From Amylostereum areolatum (Eukaryota; Basidiomycota; Agaricomycetes; Russulales; Stereaceae): 64,000 nt of DNA. Position numbers and translations under genes: made by a program. The stretch spans positions 1 to 64,000 of the forward strand of contig SAXG01000031.1 of assembly GCA_012932865.1 (NCBI GenBank), given 5' to 3'. Under the pieces are notes generated by a model. The model was not told where the DNA came from. It saw nothing but the letters and a program-made list of their open reading frames with translations, and made no database searches. Shown here piece by piece: positions 1 through 12,081 of the stretch. Within the stretch, counting starts at the first letter, position 1, and every line of letters starts with the position of its first letter.

Positions 1-900
1 GACACTGCGTTCAGAAGGGTCTGGACCCAAGTGCCAGTATCCTTGGCGCTGATGGTCTGTGTCGGCGGCCTCACAGTGCAGAGACAGGTCCACGGCACCC
101 TTCGCAAAATTGAGCTACTGGTAGTTCTCAATGGGTAGTTCTCAATGACTACCTGGAGCTTATCGAAGTCTAGTATACGAGCGTACACGGATATCAGAAC
201 AAGACTCGCGAAGTGGGTCAAGGTGCATACCGAAGAGATTCGCTCAGATAGTTTTGGTGTTCAGTCGGATTACGACACTCTACGGCCCTTCGGATATCTT
301 CCTTCGCCTGACGGAATCATCAAAGCACGAAACAACGTGCTGGAATAGAGTCAAACCTTGTACAACATGACATCGTCCGTGCTGCAGAAGGAGTCACATC
401 GAGGACGTCGCTTATGGTATCGATCCTGGAGAATACGATTGAGAACTCAATACAGAACGGTGTGAACATGGTGCTAACCCCGATTTGCTGCCCAATTTGC
501 TGGTCGAGGACAACGTTGACGAGTGCGCGAGAGACAATCGCCCCGTTTTCTGCCGTCGCAAGTTCTTCGACGTCAAAGAACTGAATAATTTCTGCAATGT
601 CGAGATCGGTTCTAAGGACGCCTATCAGCCATAGATGATAGCAACAAGGCTTCAATAGACGTACGTACTATGCGACCAACTCCCCAAGACTATGGTCGAC
701 CAGCAAGAGGTGGAACGAGGCGCGTTCGACCAGCAAGCAAAGCCTGAAGCTGGGTTACGGAGTTCTGTTCCCCCTGTAGCAAAAAATGAGATACAGTGAT
801 AGTTAACCCAGGACAAAACCCGACCTTCCATGCCTCCTGGTCACTCGCTGGCGTCGCCCGTGCGCCAGTATAATCCCCGGTGGCCGAGTGAAACAGGTGC
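1..900. other. No confident gene; left edge
   Basis: Nothing here is recognised. A 67-codon open frame at 145-348 and a second open stretch at about 455-645 read like short pieces of protein but show no known motif, and I could not join them. This may be the tail of a gene lying left of the window or decayed sequence. Confidence 0.3.
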
Positions 901-908
901 GGGTCATT

Positions 909-1320
909 GCCCAGGTCTTGCTATGCGAACAGATTATTTTGTATCATAAACAGCAGATCTTCGGGCATATTTGATACATATAGTCCGTGAGGTCTGTCGG
1001 GCTCCGTCAATGTTGACCAGTCGTTGAAAGATGCCCTACATTCAAAGTGTTGTCAACTTGCTCTTCCAGATCGGCCGTATGAGGCGGGCAAGGTACCATG
1101 CAAGGCCTTCTCTTCGACCAGGGAGAGCGTGACGAAGCGTTTCGGTGCCACGGTCAGGAGACATGAAAAGCGTATCAAAGCGTAAACCCGCGCTCGACGC
1201 ACAAAAGTGAGATCGAGCACAGGTAAGAAGACGGAAAGACGGAGCGTGCACGGGAGGAGCCTGGAGAAGCGTTGAAGCGCGAAGAGGAGGTGCGTGAGTG
1301 GATGGTGTGAAGTGTAGGGG
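909..1320 (-). repeat. Dispersed repeat R, copy 1 (reverse)
   Basis: Read on the minus strand this block matches 34000-34405 on the plus strand over most of its length by eye. Shared parts are the segment leading to the CTCACTTTTGTGCGTCGA core (1193-1217), the following stretch with CTTTTCATGTCT, the segment CTCTCCCTGGTCGAAGAGAA, and a tail ending in GCAAGACCTG. Identity looks roughly 80-85 percent. Shorter relatives lie at 21175-21290 and 41235-41430. No reading frame is shared, so it behaves as a non-coding dispersed repeat or a piece of one. Confidence 0.75.
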
Positions 1321-1376
1321 CGGGTGAGCAGGCGGAGGGTAGTAGTACTGCCATTGGACGGACGGACGGAAGGTTA

Positions 1377-1553
1377 CCGACGTACGAAAGTGAGATCGGA
1401 AACGCTGATGAGGGGGCGAACGAAAGTTCGCGGCGTTTAGCGCCATGCACGTGATCACGCGGCTCACCAACGCGTTTGCGCGGCTAAGCTTCTTTTTTCC
1501 TGCGCCCATCCTTGGTATGCCTGCAGTTGTCGATCTCACTTTTGTGCGTCGAA
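1377..1553. repeat. Inverted pair of the 22-bp core around CACGTG
   Basis: A minus-oriented copy of the core (1377-1399, slightly diverged) and a plus-oriented copy (1530-1552) face outwards. Between them lie CACGTG near 1446-1451 and a GC-rich ACGCGT-type segment. The arrangement recurs at 21261-21508, 31031-31217 and 42422-42637. A further single plus-strand variant sits at about 1760-1782. It could be a bidirectional promoter module or the terminal inverted repeats of a small non-autonomous element. Confidence 0.65.
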
Positions 1554-2097
1554 CATCTGCTCCTGTCCCTCTTATCTGCTCATGTCATCGTTCTCCGCTC
1601 CATTATTACCGCCTTTCTTCGCAACATCTCGCGCCTTTGTGTGTACTTTCTCCAGACGAAATCAGCGCACCCCTGACAGGCCTGACCCCCGATGAATCCA
1701 GCGTTCTTTATACAGCTTGTCCTTTGGAGTCTGCATACACGTGGCGCTTTGTTTCCCGCGACCTCACTTTATGTGCGTCGACGAGCGTTCCATACCCAGA
1801 TTGTTATCCTCAGGACTTCAATATGTAAAATCCTTCCTTAAGCTTGCTTGTTACACACAAAGCAGTCAGGGAGTCAAGGTATTTGATTGATTTCTTTGGC
1901 GTAAAGGCAACTGTCGTCCTCATACCCGTCACTCCGCCCGTCCCCCTTCAGCCTTTATGAACCGATGCATACGCTCCCCGGGCCCACACAGAATCCCTCC
2001 TCGATTGCCCACATCGCTCTACCATGATGCGTCTGACCCCCAGAATCCCTGACAAGAACACAAGTCACCTCCACCGAAGGCTCGAAGATCCAGCATA

Positions 2098-3219
2098 GTC
2101 AACCTCCCCTATGAACTTGTGTATCAAGTCTCCTTCATCGTCATAGCAGATCATTTTTCTGCCCTCGTCAAAACTCCTTCGACTGTCCATAGTCGGAACG
2201 TGGTTTCAACTATGTTATCCATTTCACGCGAGTTCCGTCGTTGCACCCTGCGACTGTTGTGTCCTGTATGGGGGGTTGCCAATTTCGGCACAAACGATCC
2301 CGCAAGTCGCTATTTTCTACGCCAAAGGGACCACCTATTGACCTCTGCTCGTACAACAGAGACTGTAGGATGATCATGGAGCTCCTAGAGCGGCTTTCAG
2401 AGGCAGCAATGTACTCCCCTGAACAAGTAACCCATGACCGCTTGTGTATCTCTTCCATATTCCGACACAGAGCCCTGCGCACCCCTCGTCTACCTCTCGT
2501 GAAGATTCTCAAGCTCATGCTAGTCAACTTTGCTCGCTCCTCTCGATTCCCGGAAAACCTCGCTCATACAGATCCCCGACGTATGTTAGATGAACTGGAC
2601 GATGCAGTGGAGGTTTGGAATTGCCCTGCACCGAGCCTCGAAGGAATTGTTATCACTGCGTTTGGAAGACTTCATCAAGAGATACGTGTTGGATCTGACA
2701 CGAGGTACTTCTTTCTGCTCACCCTCTTCATATGGACCGCCATCTGATCGTCCAAAACCCCTATAGCCGTTGTAATCAAGCACATCCTATGCATGTTTGC
2801 ACAATACCCTCAGTAGCGACTACGCGTCTCGGGTAAGTATTCTTTCTACCTTCCGGGCTGTATTGTATCTGACATCCGTACCTGCAAGAAAAACGAAACG
2901 GTTATCAAGCGTGGCGTAAAGTCGCCCTCTAGCAAAGCTCTTCAACTTGCCCAGGCTTGCATCAGTACTGTGTCTCGTGCGACTTCCGCATTTGCACTAT
3001 CCTCAAATGCACACCAAGACGATCTTCCATTGCTTCGATGGGCGATTGCAAGACCGCTACAAAGCACACGAAGGCGTATCAAAGAGATCAGAATGTTTGC
3101 GCACTGCAATCCGCATCGAGCCATTGTCGTACTGTCCACGCAGTGGTCTCGGGCGTTGGCGACATTACTGTCTCCCCGCCAGCGCCAGAGACTCTTTCCC
3201 GAACTTTCATTTTGATATG
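2098..3219 (+). pseudogene. Remnant of an F-box-like hypothetical gene
   Basis: From 2098 an open frame begins with an F-box-like helix (residues NLPYELVYQVSFIVIADH) and runs to 2373. A second frame with a helical segment (MELLERLSEAAMYSPEQV) runs on to about 2700, and a third open stretch covers about 2890-3217. The first two frames disagree by one base near 2360 and I see no intron that repairs it. The style resembles lineage-specific F-box-like proteins of basidiomycetes. Either an unrecognised exon pattern or, more likely, a decayed copy. Function unknown. Confidence 0.35.
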
Positions 3220-3715
3220 TACACTTTGTTCCACTCTATTCAGCTGCACGAATTACGATTCCTAAAGAATTGTGCAAAGTGGTATTCCGTGTCCATGCTT
3301 GTCAATGTGCCTGTAATTTCAGGCGCCATACCACCCCGCAACACTCCTGCTGTCTACAACGCATGCCCCTGCTGCAACTCTCACCATTCATCATCCACCC
3401 GCCCTCGCTCCAATGCTCTCCTCGCGCACAACATCTCTGTCATCTACAATGTTCTTCGCTTTCGCCATCCACAATATGATGCGACCAGCACAACGGGAGT
3501 AGGGGGAGTAAAGAGCGCGTTGGAGTGAGCACATCATCACCCGGATCCCTATCAGAAAGGTCAAAAACCCCTAGCAGAGGCCCGTCCTGTTTTAGGCTTT
3601 TTCCGGAATGGGGATCCCTTTCCTGACGGGCACGGCCAAGGCGATTCAGAATGAGTGGAGCTGGACAAACTTGTCGAGTGTACCATTCGTCGAGCAGCCG
3701 GTCGGCACCGGGGGT

Positions 3716-3771
3716 TTTTTTGTTTTGTTTTTTTTTTTGTTTTTTTTTTGTTTTTTTTTTGTTTTTTTTGA
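3716..3771. repeat. T-rich low-complexity tract
   Basis: About 55 bases of almost pure T broken by single G residues. It lies between the F-box-like remnant and the carboxypeptidase pseudogene. No gene is apparent between 3220 and 3940. Confidence 0.9.
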
Positions 3772-3939
3772 TTCCAGTTGATCGTATTTGAGGGTAGCAG
3801 AACCCTATGTAACACCTCGTACAGTACGTATATAATTGTAGCGGTTGTCCCTCGGCACCGGGTTCTCGCAGGGCACGCCCACCGCGCGGGTGCATTCATT
3901 TTTCTCGCGTCCTTTGGTTTGTACGCTGACGCGGGATGG

Positions 3940-5130
3940 ACAGAACTGGCTGACGCTTTGGTTGAAAGTACGCGGGGATGTGTGTGCCCTGTGAGTGTTC
4001 TCCTTCCCTGGGCGGGTTGGCAGCGTGCTGATGTCCCGTGGCAGACATCACCAAATTACATCTACAAGCAATCTCGGCGCGCTTGACCTCCACTTACAAG
4101 GGATCTGGATCAGCGACTGTATTTTCCCTTCTCTGGGAGGCGGGCAATGCTGATGGTCCACCGCGTCGACAGCGGTGATTGGATGGGACGTCGTACAGTC
4201 GCAGATCCCGGCGGTGCCGTTCATGCACAAGTACGAGAATGTGTTCGCGTTCAAGTGCGTTTTCACCCTCTCTGTTCTGATGCGCTTTCCCTCGGCTGAC
4301 GCGCTGCGGACAGCCAAATATTCCTGGTGCAGCTGGACGCGCTCTCGGACCAGTGCAACTACACGGGCTACCTGGACACGTTCGTGATGTAACCGCCCAA
4401 GGGCCTGCTCCCGCTGCCGAACGGGCTGACGGAGGCCTCTGACGCGTGCGACGTGTGGGACCTCATCTTCGATGCGGCGCTGACGACGAAACCCGGCGTT
4501 CAACATCTACCGCATCTTCGACACCGTGCGCGCCTCCCTCCCCCTCCTTTCTCTCGCACGCACGCTGACGGGTTCGTTTGTTGGAATCAGTGGCCGATCC
4601 TGTGGGACGTGCTCGGCTTCCCGGGCTCGTTCGACGACGCGCAGACGCTGCTGCTCCACTTTGACCGCACGGATGTGAAGACGGTCATCCACGCCCCGCA
4701 GGACGTCGACTGAGCGGAGTGCGGGGACGTGAATGTCTTCCCGCGCGGCGACGCCAGCCTCCCGCCTGCGTTCGCCATGCTCCCGAACGTGATCGAGAAG
4801 AGCAATCGGACCGTCATCGTGCACGGCCTGGGCGATTTCATCCTGATCGCGGAGGGCACGCGGGTGGGTGTTGCAGCAGTGCGTTCGTCTCCCTTCGTTT
4901 ATCCATTTCTTTCTATCTTGTGGATTTGCTCGCGATCGACGCTGACCTGGGCTGCTGTTGTGTTTTTTTTTTCAGTGTGACCTGGGGAGGCGTGCAAGGG
5001 TTCCAGAGCCCGCTTGAGCCCGACCCGTTCCTCGTGGTCGGGATGGACGCGCTCAAAAACATGTAGTCTGAGCGCGGGCTGACGTACTTCGACGTCGCTT
5101 TGAGTGGACACCTGTGGGTTTTCCTCGCAC
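3940..5130 (+). pseudogene. Decayed serine carboxypeptidase (peptidase family S10)
   Basis: The conceptual translation follows fungal serine carboxypeptidases from the catalytic-Ser segment to the catalytic-His segment. An E-S-(Y)-A-G remnant lies near 3967. QIPAVPFMHKYENVFAF is at about 4203-4255, followed by the segment ending LLPLPNGLTEASDACDVWDL, then FDRTDVKTVIHAP, then the catalytic-Asp segment VIVHGLGDFILIAEGT (about 4816-4863), and finally LTYFDVALSGHL at about 5080-5112. Intron borders are still visible, for example 4257-4312. The gene is dead: in-frame stops TAA at 4390, TGA at 4711 and TAG at 5064 each replace a sense codon, and frame slips occur near 4068 and 4490. Such enzymes act in the secretory pathway or outside the cell, trimming C-terminal residues of peptides. 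The N-terminal half and signal peptide are missing. Confidence 0.85.
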
Positions 5131-5742
5131 TGTTTCTAATATTGTTTCTGGTTGAATGCTGGCGCGCTGCTGACTCTGCGAATCGGCCATGCCTTACTAG
5201 TGCATTTCACTCGAAGCAATGCTTATGCTGGGTGCGCGCGGCAAACCTGTAGTGAGATCAGGGAAGAGACTGCAGAGCAAGTAAGTCTTATCATGTCATG
5301 CGAGGTCCATGGCTCAACGAACATCCGCATTTCAGCTACCTATGACGTCCATCACAGTCAAGTTGGGCCAACGCGACCCCGAACGACGTCATCGCAGCAA
5401 CAGGTCCAGGCTCTCATGTGACCCACCTCAGGTACCAGTCTGACTTCTGGAAAGCATATCGTGCGCCTTCATGCGCCCACTGTTCATTTGTGGGCGTCCT
5501 TCCTTTCCAATCTACATTTGAGATGCCATCATACCCCCAATGTTGCTGTTTTTCTGCCCGCTGAACTCTAAGTATGCCTATGGGGAATCTGTGCTGACAA
5601 GCCAGATGTTATATCTGAGACAATCCCATCTGAGACATACTGATGTGCCTCTAAAGACGGTCTGAAATTCTCAAACATATCTCCAGGCATAAGTATTTTC
5701 TGACTGGTCCCCCGAGTTTCTCCCTGTTTCTCCCCCCCATCC
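5131..5742. other. Intergenic, no gene seen
   Basis: About 600 bases between the carboxypeptidase remnant and the TET/JBP-like gene. No open frame, core element or clear TATA box is supported here. Confidence 0.4.
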
Positions 5743-8700
5743 ATGCCTACCATGCGCGTGGAACCTGTCTCCCTTCCCGCTCGGGAGAGCTACCTTCCTG
5801 TCCTATTTCGCTGTCTTGACGCTCATCCCGGTCGGCCTGCCGGCCTGCCTGTTGGGCAGACATACGTCTACAAACAGGATGTGTCCAAGGCCGCTTTGAA
5901 AGAGCTCGACGACGGCGCGGCGAAGCAGGAGGTGCCGAAGACCACGTCCGCCGAAACTCTGCGCAACTCCCTTGGTGCGTATATATATCCTTCTCCCCAA
6001 GTCGACGCCTTGCTCATCCCCGTCCAGGCTTCTTAGAATTGAACGCGGGCGACGCCATCTTTGCTCGGAAGAAGGGCGACCCCAAAAATGGTTCGCTGGA
6101 TATACTGCAGGCTCTTGTTCTCGACCGGTACGTCTCTATCCCCTTTGCTGCCAACAAGCTAATACATATACGCTTCCACAGCCACTATTTTACCAAACCG
6201 GTCACAGATGGGATCGACGGGGACGGCAGCGTACCTGACCTCGAGCTCGCGGACGGGCTCGACAGCAACGACGCCGCCGACAATCTCCCCTCCTTCAAGG
6301 TCGTGGAAAACCTGACAAGGGTTCGCAACGACATGCTCGGCGAGGAAAATGAGCGCGGGCCCCTCCATCCCTCTCGAATATTACATCGCTGAACCCGGCA
6401 TCAAAGGCAAGGTTAGGAGGGGAGGGACGGCATTCGAACGTTCTGGTCATGCGCACCCAGTCGCGGAGGGCACGCGCGCGTATGGGATTGCCATGTCCTA
6501 CGAGAGAACGACCAAGCTCATTTCTCCGGCCAAGGGGAACAAGGTTTCCGCCGCCAACGAAGATCTCCGTGGCCTACGCATGCGCCGCGACGTCCTGCAG
6601 GTAAGGCATCGCTCTGGTCTGCAGGGGACATGCACTTACCTCCTGTTGTAGCACGGCGTGTCCGTTGGTGTGGCAGCATCAAGATACCTTCCTGAGGAAT
6701 TCCGCACTCACATGCGTCTTCAAGCGGAACTCGTCAACGCCCCCTCGATTGGCACTAGCGGCAACGTTTTCTGGAGCAACGCTCAAGTTAATCTCTCCCA
6801 TGCTGACCATGGCTATACCGGTACGTCTGGCGGGCGCTCCACATTTCTTTTCCGGCCTGTCGATGACCTCTGCGCGTTTGCTGTGCAGATGTTGTCCTCG
6901 GGACATTCTGACTCTAGTTCCAGGTATCAACGACCTCAGTCGGGAGCTTGGTATCTTTGGCGATGGGCACAAGGACGGAGAGGATGCGTTGGCTGGACTG
7001 ACCTGCATGATATCCCACCCCGATATGCCCAACAATTACTTCCCAGGTATGTCATTCCGTGTCGCACGCGCACACTTGTAATATACCTCAGGTGCTCAAA
7101 ACAGGATTCTTCTTTTTGTTCGAGTTGGGCGTTTTTGTCTCCCTTTCCAACTTCAAGATGATGTTCTTCAGCGGCCTCAGAAAGCACGGCGGTTCAGCAC
7201 CTCAAGCACCACCGGGCATGAAGGCTGTTGACTGGGCGTACCGATTCGTCCTTATCCTGTACCCGCCGTCTTCAATAATGTCTAACACGGGCATAACGGC
7301 GATCGCAACCTTGCAGTCCAAGCATCTAATTCGTACAGAGGCGAAGCAGCTCAAGTGGAAACCCCTGACAGAAGAGGAGGAGAAGGAGAAGAAGGAGAGT
7401 CAAGGTTTACTGGGGATTTCTCCAGAGATGAAGAATAAGTACAAAGCGCCTTCACATCTTGACGTCACCATATACTTATTCTATCAGTCCGCAGGACATA
7501 AACTCGCGCCCATGGTCGGTTCACACTACCTGGGCCTCGGACGGTCACATCATCATGCCAGGAGATGCCCTCTTAAACTTCATCACCCGCATGCTGTTGC
7601 TCCTATGCACATTTGTTCTGGCTCAAGTCCATCACAAGTTCCAGGTGCGTGACCCAGACCAACCGGTGGTAGCGCTATGTCTTAACCTAAAACAGATTCG
7701 CATTGATACCGATGTGTTTCTTTCCGCTTTCTCCATGGGCAACCCGGAATTCAAGGGCGATGCAACCACTGAAGATGCCCCGTCGAGAAGCAGCGCAGTC
7801 GCGCCAAGGATCACCGCAAGAACGTGGCTATATGCCCCGCATCTGAATGGTATGAATCTGTTGTGTCTGACTTGCATCCCTGAGCTGACCCATGTATAGA
7901 TCCTAGTAAGGATGTACACCGCGAACGCGCGGCACGCCATTTCAAGGAGTTTGAAAGGCGCTCTGGCCAGTTGATCCCTCAATCGGTCCTCGCAAAAGGC
8001 AAGACGTTCGCTATGCAAACCTCGACGCCTATCATCCATTGGGCTAAAGGCGGAAGGCCGGCATTGGAGGCACAGCGAAAAAGTAAGCCATTTTCGTCAT
8101 GCAATCGATGCGGCCATTACTGATGTCACATATGAAGAGCCCGACCTAGATAATGAGGATTCTCTGCGGGTGGATCCAAAGCCAGTCCCCATTAGTACGT
8201 GTGATCACGTTGACGTGGATGAATATACTCACTATGCCAGTAGAACCCAAAAAAATGACAAGGAGAAGAGGACGAAATCGTCCGGTGGCCGCTTGTCGCA
8301 CATATTAAAGATGAAGTCCAGAGTGACGGAACCACGGAAGAGGATGATTGTTGAAATTCGGTCAACACGACCCCCATTGGTTACATCTCAAATTCTTCGT
8401 CGAGCTCACCATAAGGAGGGAGAGGAGGAGGAGGAGGAGGAGGAGGAGGAGGTTCTGACTTCGCCTGTGCTAAGGAGGTCTGCGCGTAGGCCAACCAGCG
8501 GACATGGTGCGTCTAGTTGATCCAAATGAGAATGTAACATGATAGACAATGGCAATATAGGAGCCCTCCACAGCGAGGACGAGGATGTTGACATGGATGC
8601 GCATCACACCGATTCTGACGAACTCAGTGAATTGACCGCGAAACTCAATTACACGCCCGTCGATAAACAGCCTGTCTCCATCGCCTATGAGGCGACCTTC

Positions 8701-11080
8701 GACTCAGACGACTCCCCTGAACTTAACTCCCCAGGCGACAAAACAGCTGCACTTGACTCTCCCCCAGTTGAACAAACTCCTAGACCTGATTCTCTAGAAT
8801 CTGAGAATCTGGAGGTTCCGGCGCGAACTCGTGTTCAAGGCGATGCGTTCTTTACAACCCAGCCTGAAAGCCTGGCTCTGCTGAGCCTCATCATACAACG
8901 ACAACCTCGTAACATCAATGCTCCATTCCACCTCCCACCTGGCACTATGCGTTTGAATCCTTGGAGCAACCCGCTCAATATATATGGACGATCTGTGGAC
9001 AAGCAGAAAGTACTTCAAGATACATCTGTAATCTTAAGCAAAAGTGCGGATTTCTACATACCATCTGCTGCTCATTGTGTTGACCTTATTTTCTCCAGAG
9101 GCGATTGCATATGACGCCAAGTCTATAGTCAAAGAAGTAGCAGACTTCATCTCTTCCTGCGATGATTCGGAGGGAGTTTCGTTTGAGGATAACGCGATCT
9201 CGGAGGAGAGGGCAGTATCGGCAGCCGTCACCCCCCTGACGGGTGTGGCAGAGGATGATAGTTTGGCTGGACTATGTCAAGCATGGCACTCCCTTGGATC
9301 TCTCAAGGCACAGAAAAACAAGAACAATATTCTGACTATCTATCACCGCTTTCATATGATGAAGAATCATGCGGATCTGTGGGCGTGGCTGGAGCTCATT
9401 GCGGCTAGACACTCCAACCCGGAGTGCACGGACAGGGACACCCATCCAGGCATCCAAAAGCTGGCTGCTCGGCTTCTTGGCTGTCTCCAGGCCCAGATCA
9501 AAGAGACATCAATACTTTCATCCGCCTACCTTCCTACTATTCCAAAGCAGAAGCACGCTGTTCAAATCTATCGGCATGGTGTATGCGGAGACGGATCTCC
9601 CTTTGCCACACAGGTTGCAGTATACGAGCTCCTGATTACCGTTCTTGGGCAATGGCTCGGCTTTCCTCAAGATAATGGGAGATCTCGTGCCCAAGCCTGG
9701 GTTATACAAGGCCTGCGTGAGATTTCCGGCGACAACATCCTGCTTTTGCGAGACACGGAGGAAGTTTTTCGTCATGTTACGACACGTGCAACGACTGGTC
9801 GTATACGGGCCCACAGATCTGACAAAATGGTGGAGTACCTGCCCTTCCTCAACATATGCTACAGCCTGGACATCGGGCCTGAAGGCAGGATCTCCACCGC
9901 AATGGCTAGTATGCGTTCTATGTTTGATACCTTTCAGACTCTTCTGGCCCCCTTGCCTCCCACTACCCCATCTTGTTCGACATCTCTTGTCTCTATTTAT
10001 TCTGGGACAATACGGTCTTCTGCCAACATTCCACGCCAATCCACACCAGAGGCTGGCCCGTCGTCCCACCTCGCTAGTGAGTCTCCACATGCCACAACGC
10101 CAGCCCTTGCAGCGGGAAAATGGTCTCCACCGGCTTCTATACCAACCCCCAAGATGATAGCATGGGTCAAATGTATGAAGGTCTTGCTCTACTTTATCGA
10201 CAAACCTTCACCCCGGGACCGAAAAGTCCTCCCAAATCCTCCCCCTCCATCCGATCTGCACATCAGAGAAAAGGCCGTCATTACATTCACGGCTTCCTAC
10301 ATAGACAGGTATCTTCCTTTCCGCCAGCATGCACCAACAATGCGCAAGGTTACAGCCCACCTGGAATCATTGGGAGCAAATGCGGACGTATGGCTGAAAA
10401 GCCCAGTAGGACTTTGGAACATGGTAGTCGTGCGAACCATCACCATCGGTACTGGGTTCCTATTCGACTATGGCTGCGGCTTTAGGAATTCCGATCATCT
10501 GTTTCAAGTCAAACGTGAGGCAGAAGATGCAGGTCACACCGAAAAAAGCTACTTTTGCAATACAACAATTTACGGCAACTCAGCTGGTCACAATATCAAT
10601 CTTGCAAAAGACCTGTGGGACGCTGTCTCCGACAGCTCCCTCTCTCTACCCTGGTATGGACTTCTCCCTGGAGCCAAGCCAAGCTTCAAAGCCATGTTCG
10701 ACTTCTTTTCTGCCCATTGGCAAGATGGAAAGCGGGTATTCTCACAGTGTGGAGAATTGGCATCCCTCCTGTTAGCTGGAGATTACGCACACGCAGGTAT
10801 CTGCGAGTTCGCTACTGTTCAAGAAATGGGCATCATCATCCGAAAGGTCAATGCAGGCGCTGTTTCTGGCTTGAGGGTTTTAGGGTTGCTCCCTCCTATG
10901 CCAAATCATGCCAAGAAACCTCCAGCCCCTCCAGAAGGAGAATTGCAGATGGCTTGGAGCTCTTGGTACACATGGACCGGAACTCAGTTTTCTGAGCAAG
11001 AGAAGGAGGCAATGGGCTGGAACACCACTATGGGGGAAAACAGTCTTTGCAAGGCATTGCGTCTTAAAAAATACTTTTAA
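5743..11080 (+). CDS. TET/JBP-like Fe(II)/2-oxoglutarate dioxygenase, one frameshift
   Basis: Predicted 12-exon gene, about 1,567 codons after allowing for one extra base. Exons: 5743-5974, 6028-6127, 6182-6600, 6652-6820, 6924-7046, 7105-7438, 7488-7644, 7696-7849, 7900-8082, 8138-8506, 8561-9043, 9099-11080; introns are 49-103 nt. The catalytic core shows G-D-G-H-K-D at about residue 322 (iron ligands H and D of the HxD motif), then GLTCM, then ELGVFVSLSNF, then F-S-G-L-R-K-H-G-G with the distal iron ligand His at about 375, and an Arg in YRFVLILYPP at about 394 that fits the 2-oxoglutarate contact. This H-x-D...H...R order is that of TET/JBP enzymes, which oxidise 5-methylpyrimidines in DNA and are expanded in mushroom genomes. 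A Glu run from (GAG)n lies at about 8420-8450, and a long C-terminal region of unknown function fills exon 11-12. The reading frame shifts by one base between about 6330 and 6365 with no usable intron, so this copy may be a recent pseudogene unless the base is an assembly error. The start at 5743 is the first ATG in frame and is uncertain. Confidence 0.7.
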
Positions 11081-11139
11081 CCATTGTAGAATATTTGGTA
11101 GTACAGTAGTCACTCTTGTTGATTCAACAATCCTGCATC

Positions 11140-12081
11140 GCCGCCCCCGTCCCCACCCGCTCGCACCTTCTGATGCTCCCGCATGAACGTCTCGAACGTC
11201 CCGAACCCAAACGTGCCCCCCGTTCCCGCGCATGGCTTCTTGTACAGCTAATCGAGCTCTAGCCGCGTCTTCAGCGCTTCAGCAGCTTCATGAACCACTG
11301 GAAATCTGCAAAGTCCAAAAAGCCGCGGCTGCGCGCGTCCGCCTGCTAGAACCAGCGCAGGAGGTCCTCCCGGGACGAGTTGATGTTCAGACGCTTGCAG
11401 AGCTTCTCGTCGTCGAAGTACAGCCGCTGGTCGCCCTCTGCGCCCTTCCAGTACTGCTTCTCCCACATGGCCTCACGCATCTCGACGTGGCCGAGCCCGC
11501 TCATGAGCGCCTGGCGGACGGTGTACAGCCAGCGGAGGGTGACATCCCACATTTGGAACATGTCCGCGGAGGGCGCGACGACGTGCAGGGTCTTGTACTG
11601 GCCCTCGAGCATATAGATGATCGTGAGCCACCACGCCTCGTACTCGCGCGCGAGCTGGAACTGCTCGAGGTAGTAGCGCGTGTCCGCGCCCGAGCGAAGC
11701 TCCTTGATGTTATCGATCGGGACTGCGACGCGGCGGGAGGTCAGATGCAGGACGACGCAGGAGGGAGGGAGGAGAGGGACGAAAGGGAGCGAGAACCGCA
11801 CTGATGCGGTGCTCGCTCAAGTCCCAGAGGATCTGGCCTTGGTCCGGGTCGAGAAGAAAGATGACGCGCCTCCGTTTCTTGCTGGACACTTTGATCATCG
11901 GCGTGCCCTGCTGCAGTAGTTGCAGCACCGCGATGTCGTTTGTGGTGGCTTTCTGCGCGACGGGCTCGCCGCGGATGGCATTGGCAGCGTTGACGGTGGC
12001 GGGGGAGATGGCAATGGTGGTAGAGGTAGGCGGGGGCGTCGGGGTCGAGTGGATGGTATTCGCGACGTCGACAGAGGTCAC
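11140..12081 (-). pseudogene. Decayed phosphoinositide phospholipase C fragment (PH/EF-hand part)
   Basis: On the minus strand an exon from about 12081 to 11802 encodes LLQQGTPMIKV and FLLDPDQGQILWD. A 79-nt intron (11801-11723) joins it to PIDNIKELRSGADTRYY, WLTIIYM, YKTLHVVAPSADMFQMWDVT and LCKRLNINSSREDLLRWF. This is the PH domain and the start of the EF-hand region of fungal PLC1-type enzymes, which cleave PIP2 to IP3 and diacylglycerol at the membrane. After LLRWF an in-frame TAG (11346-11348) is followed, still in frame, by QADARSRGFLDFADF, the next EF-hand piece. A TGA (11271-11273), a frame slip and a TAG (11248-11250) come after. The catalytic X and Y domains are absent. It is therefore a broken, truncated copy. 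Upstream of 12081 I cannot identify a start exon. Confidence 0.85.

Noticed and set aside
1042..1539. 165-codon minus-strand frame
   Set aside because: It lies within dispersed repeat R and a core pair; the frame is not shared with the other repeat copies.
8420..8450. GAG run considered as an independent repeat feature
   Set aside because: It is inside a coding exon of the TET/JBP-like gene and simply encodes a Glu tract.
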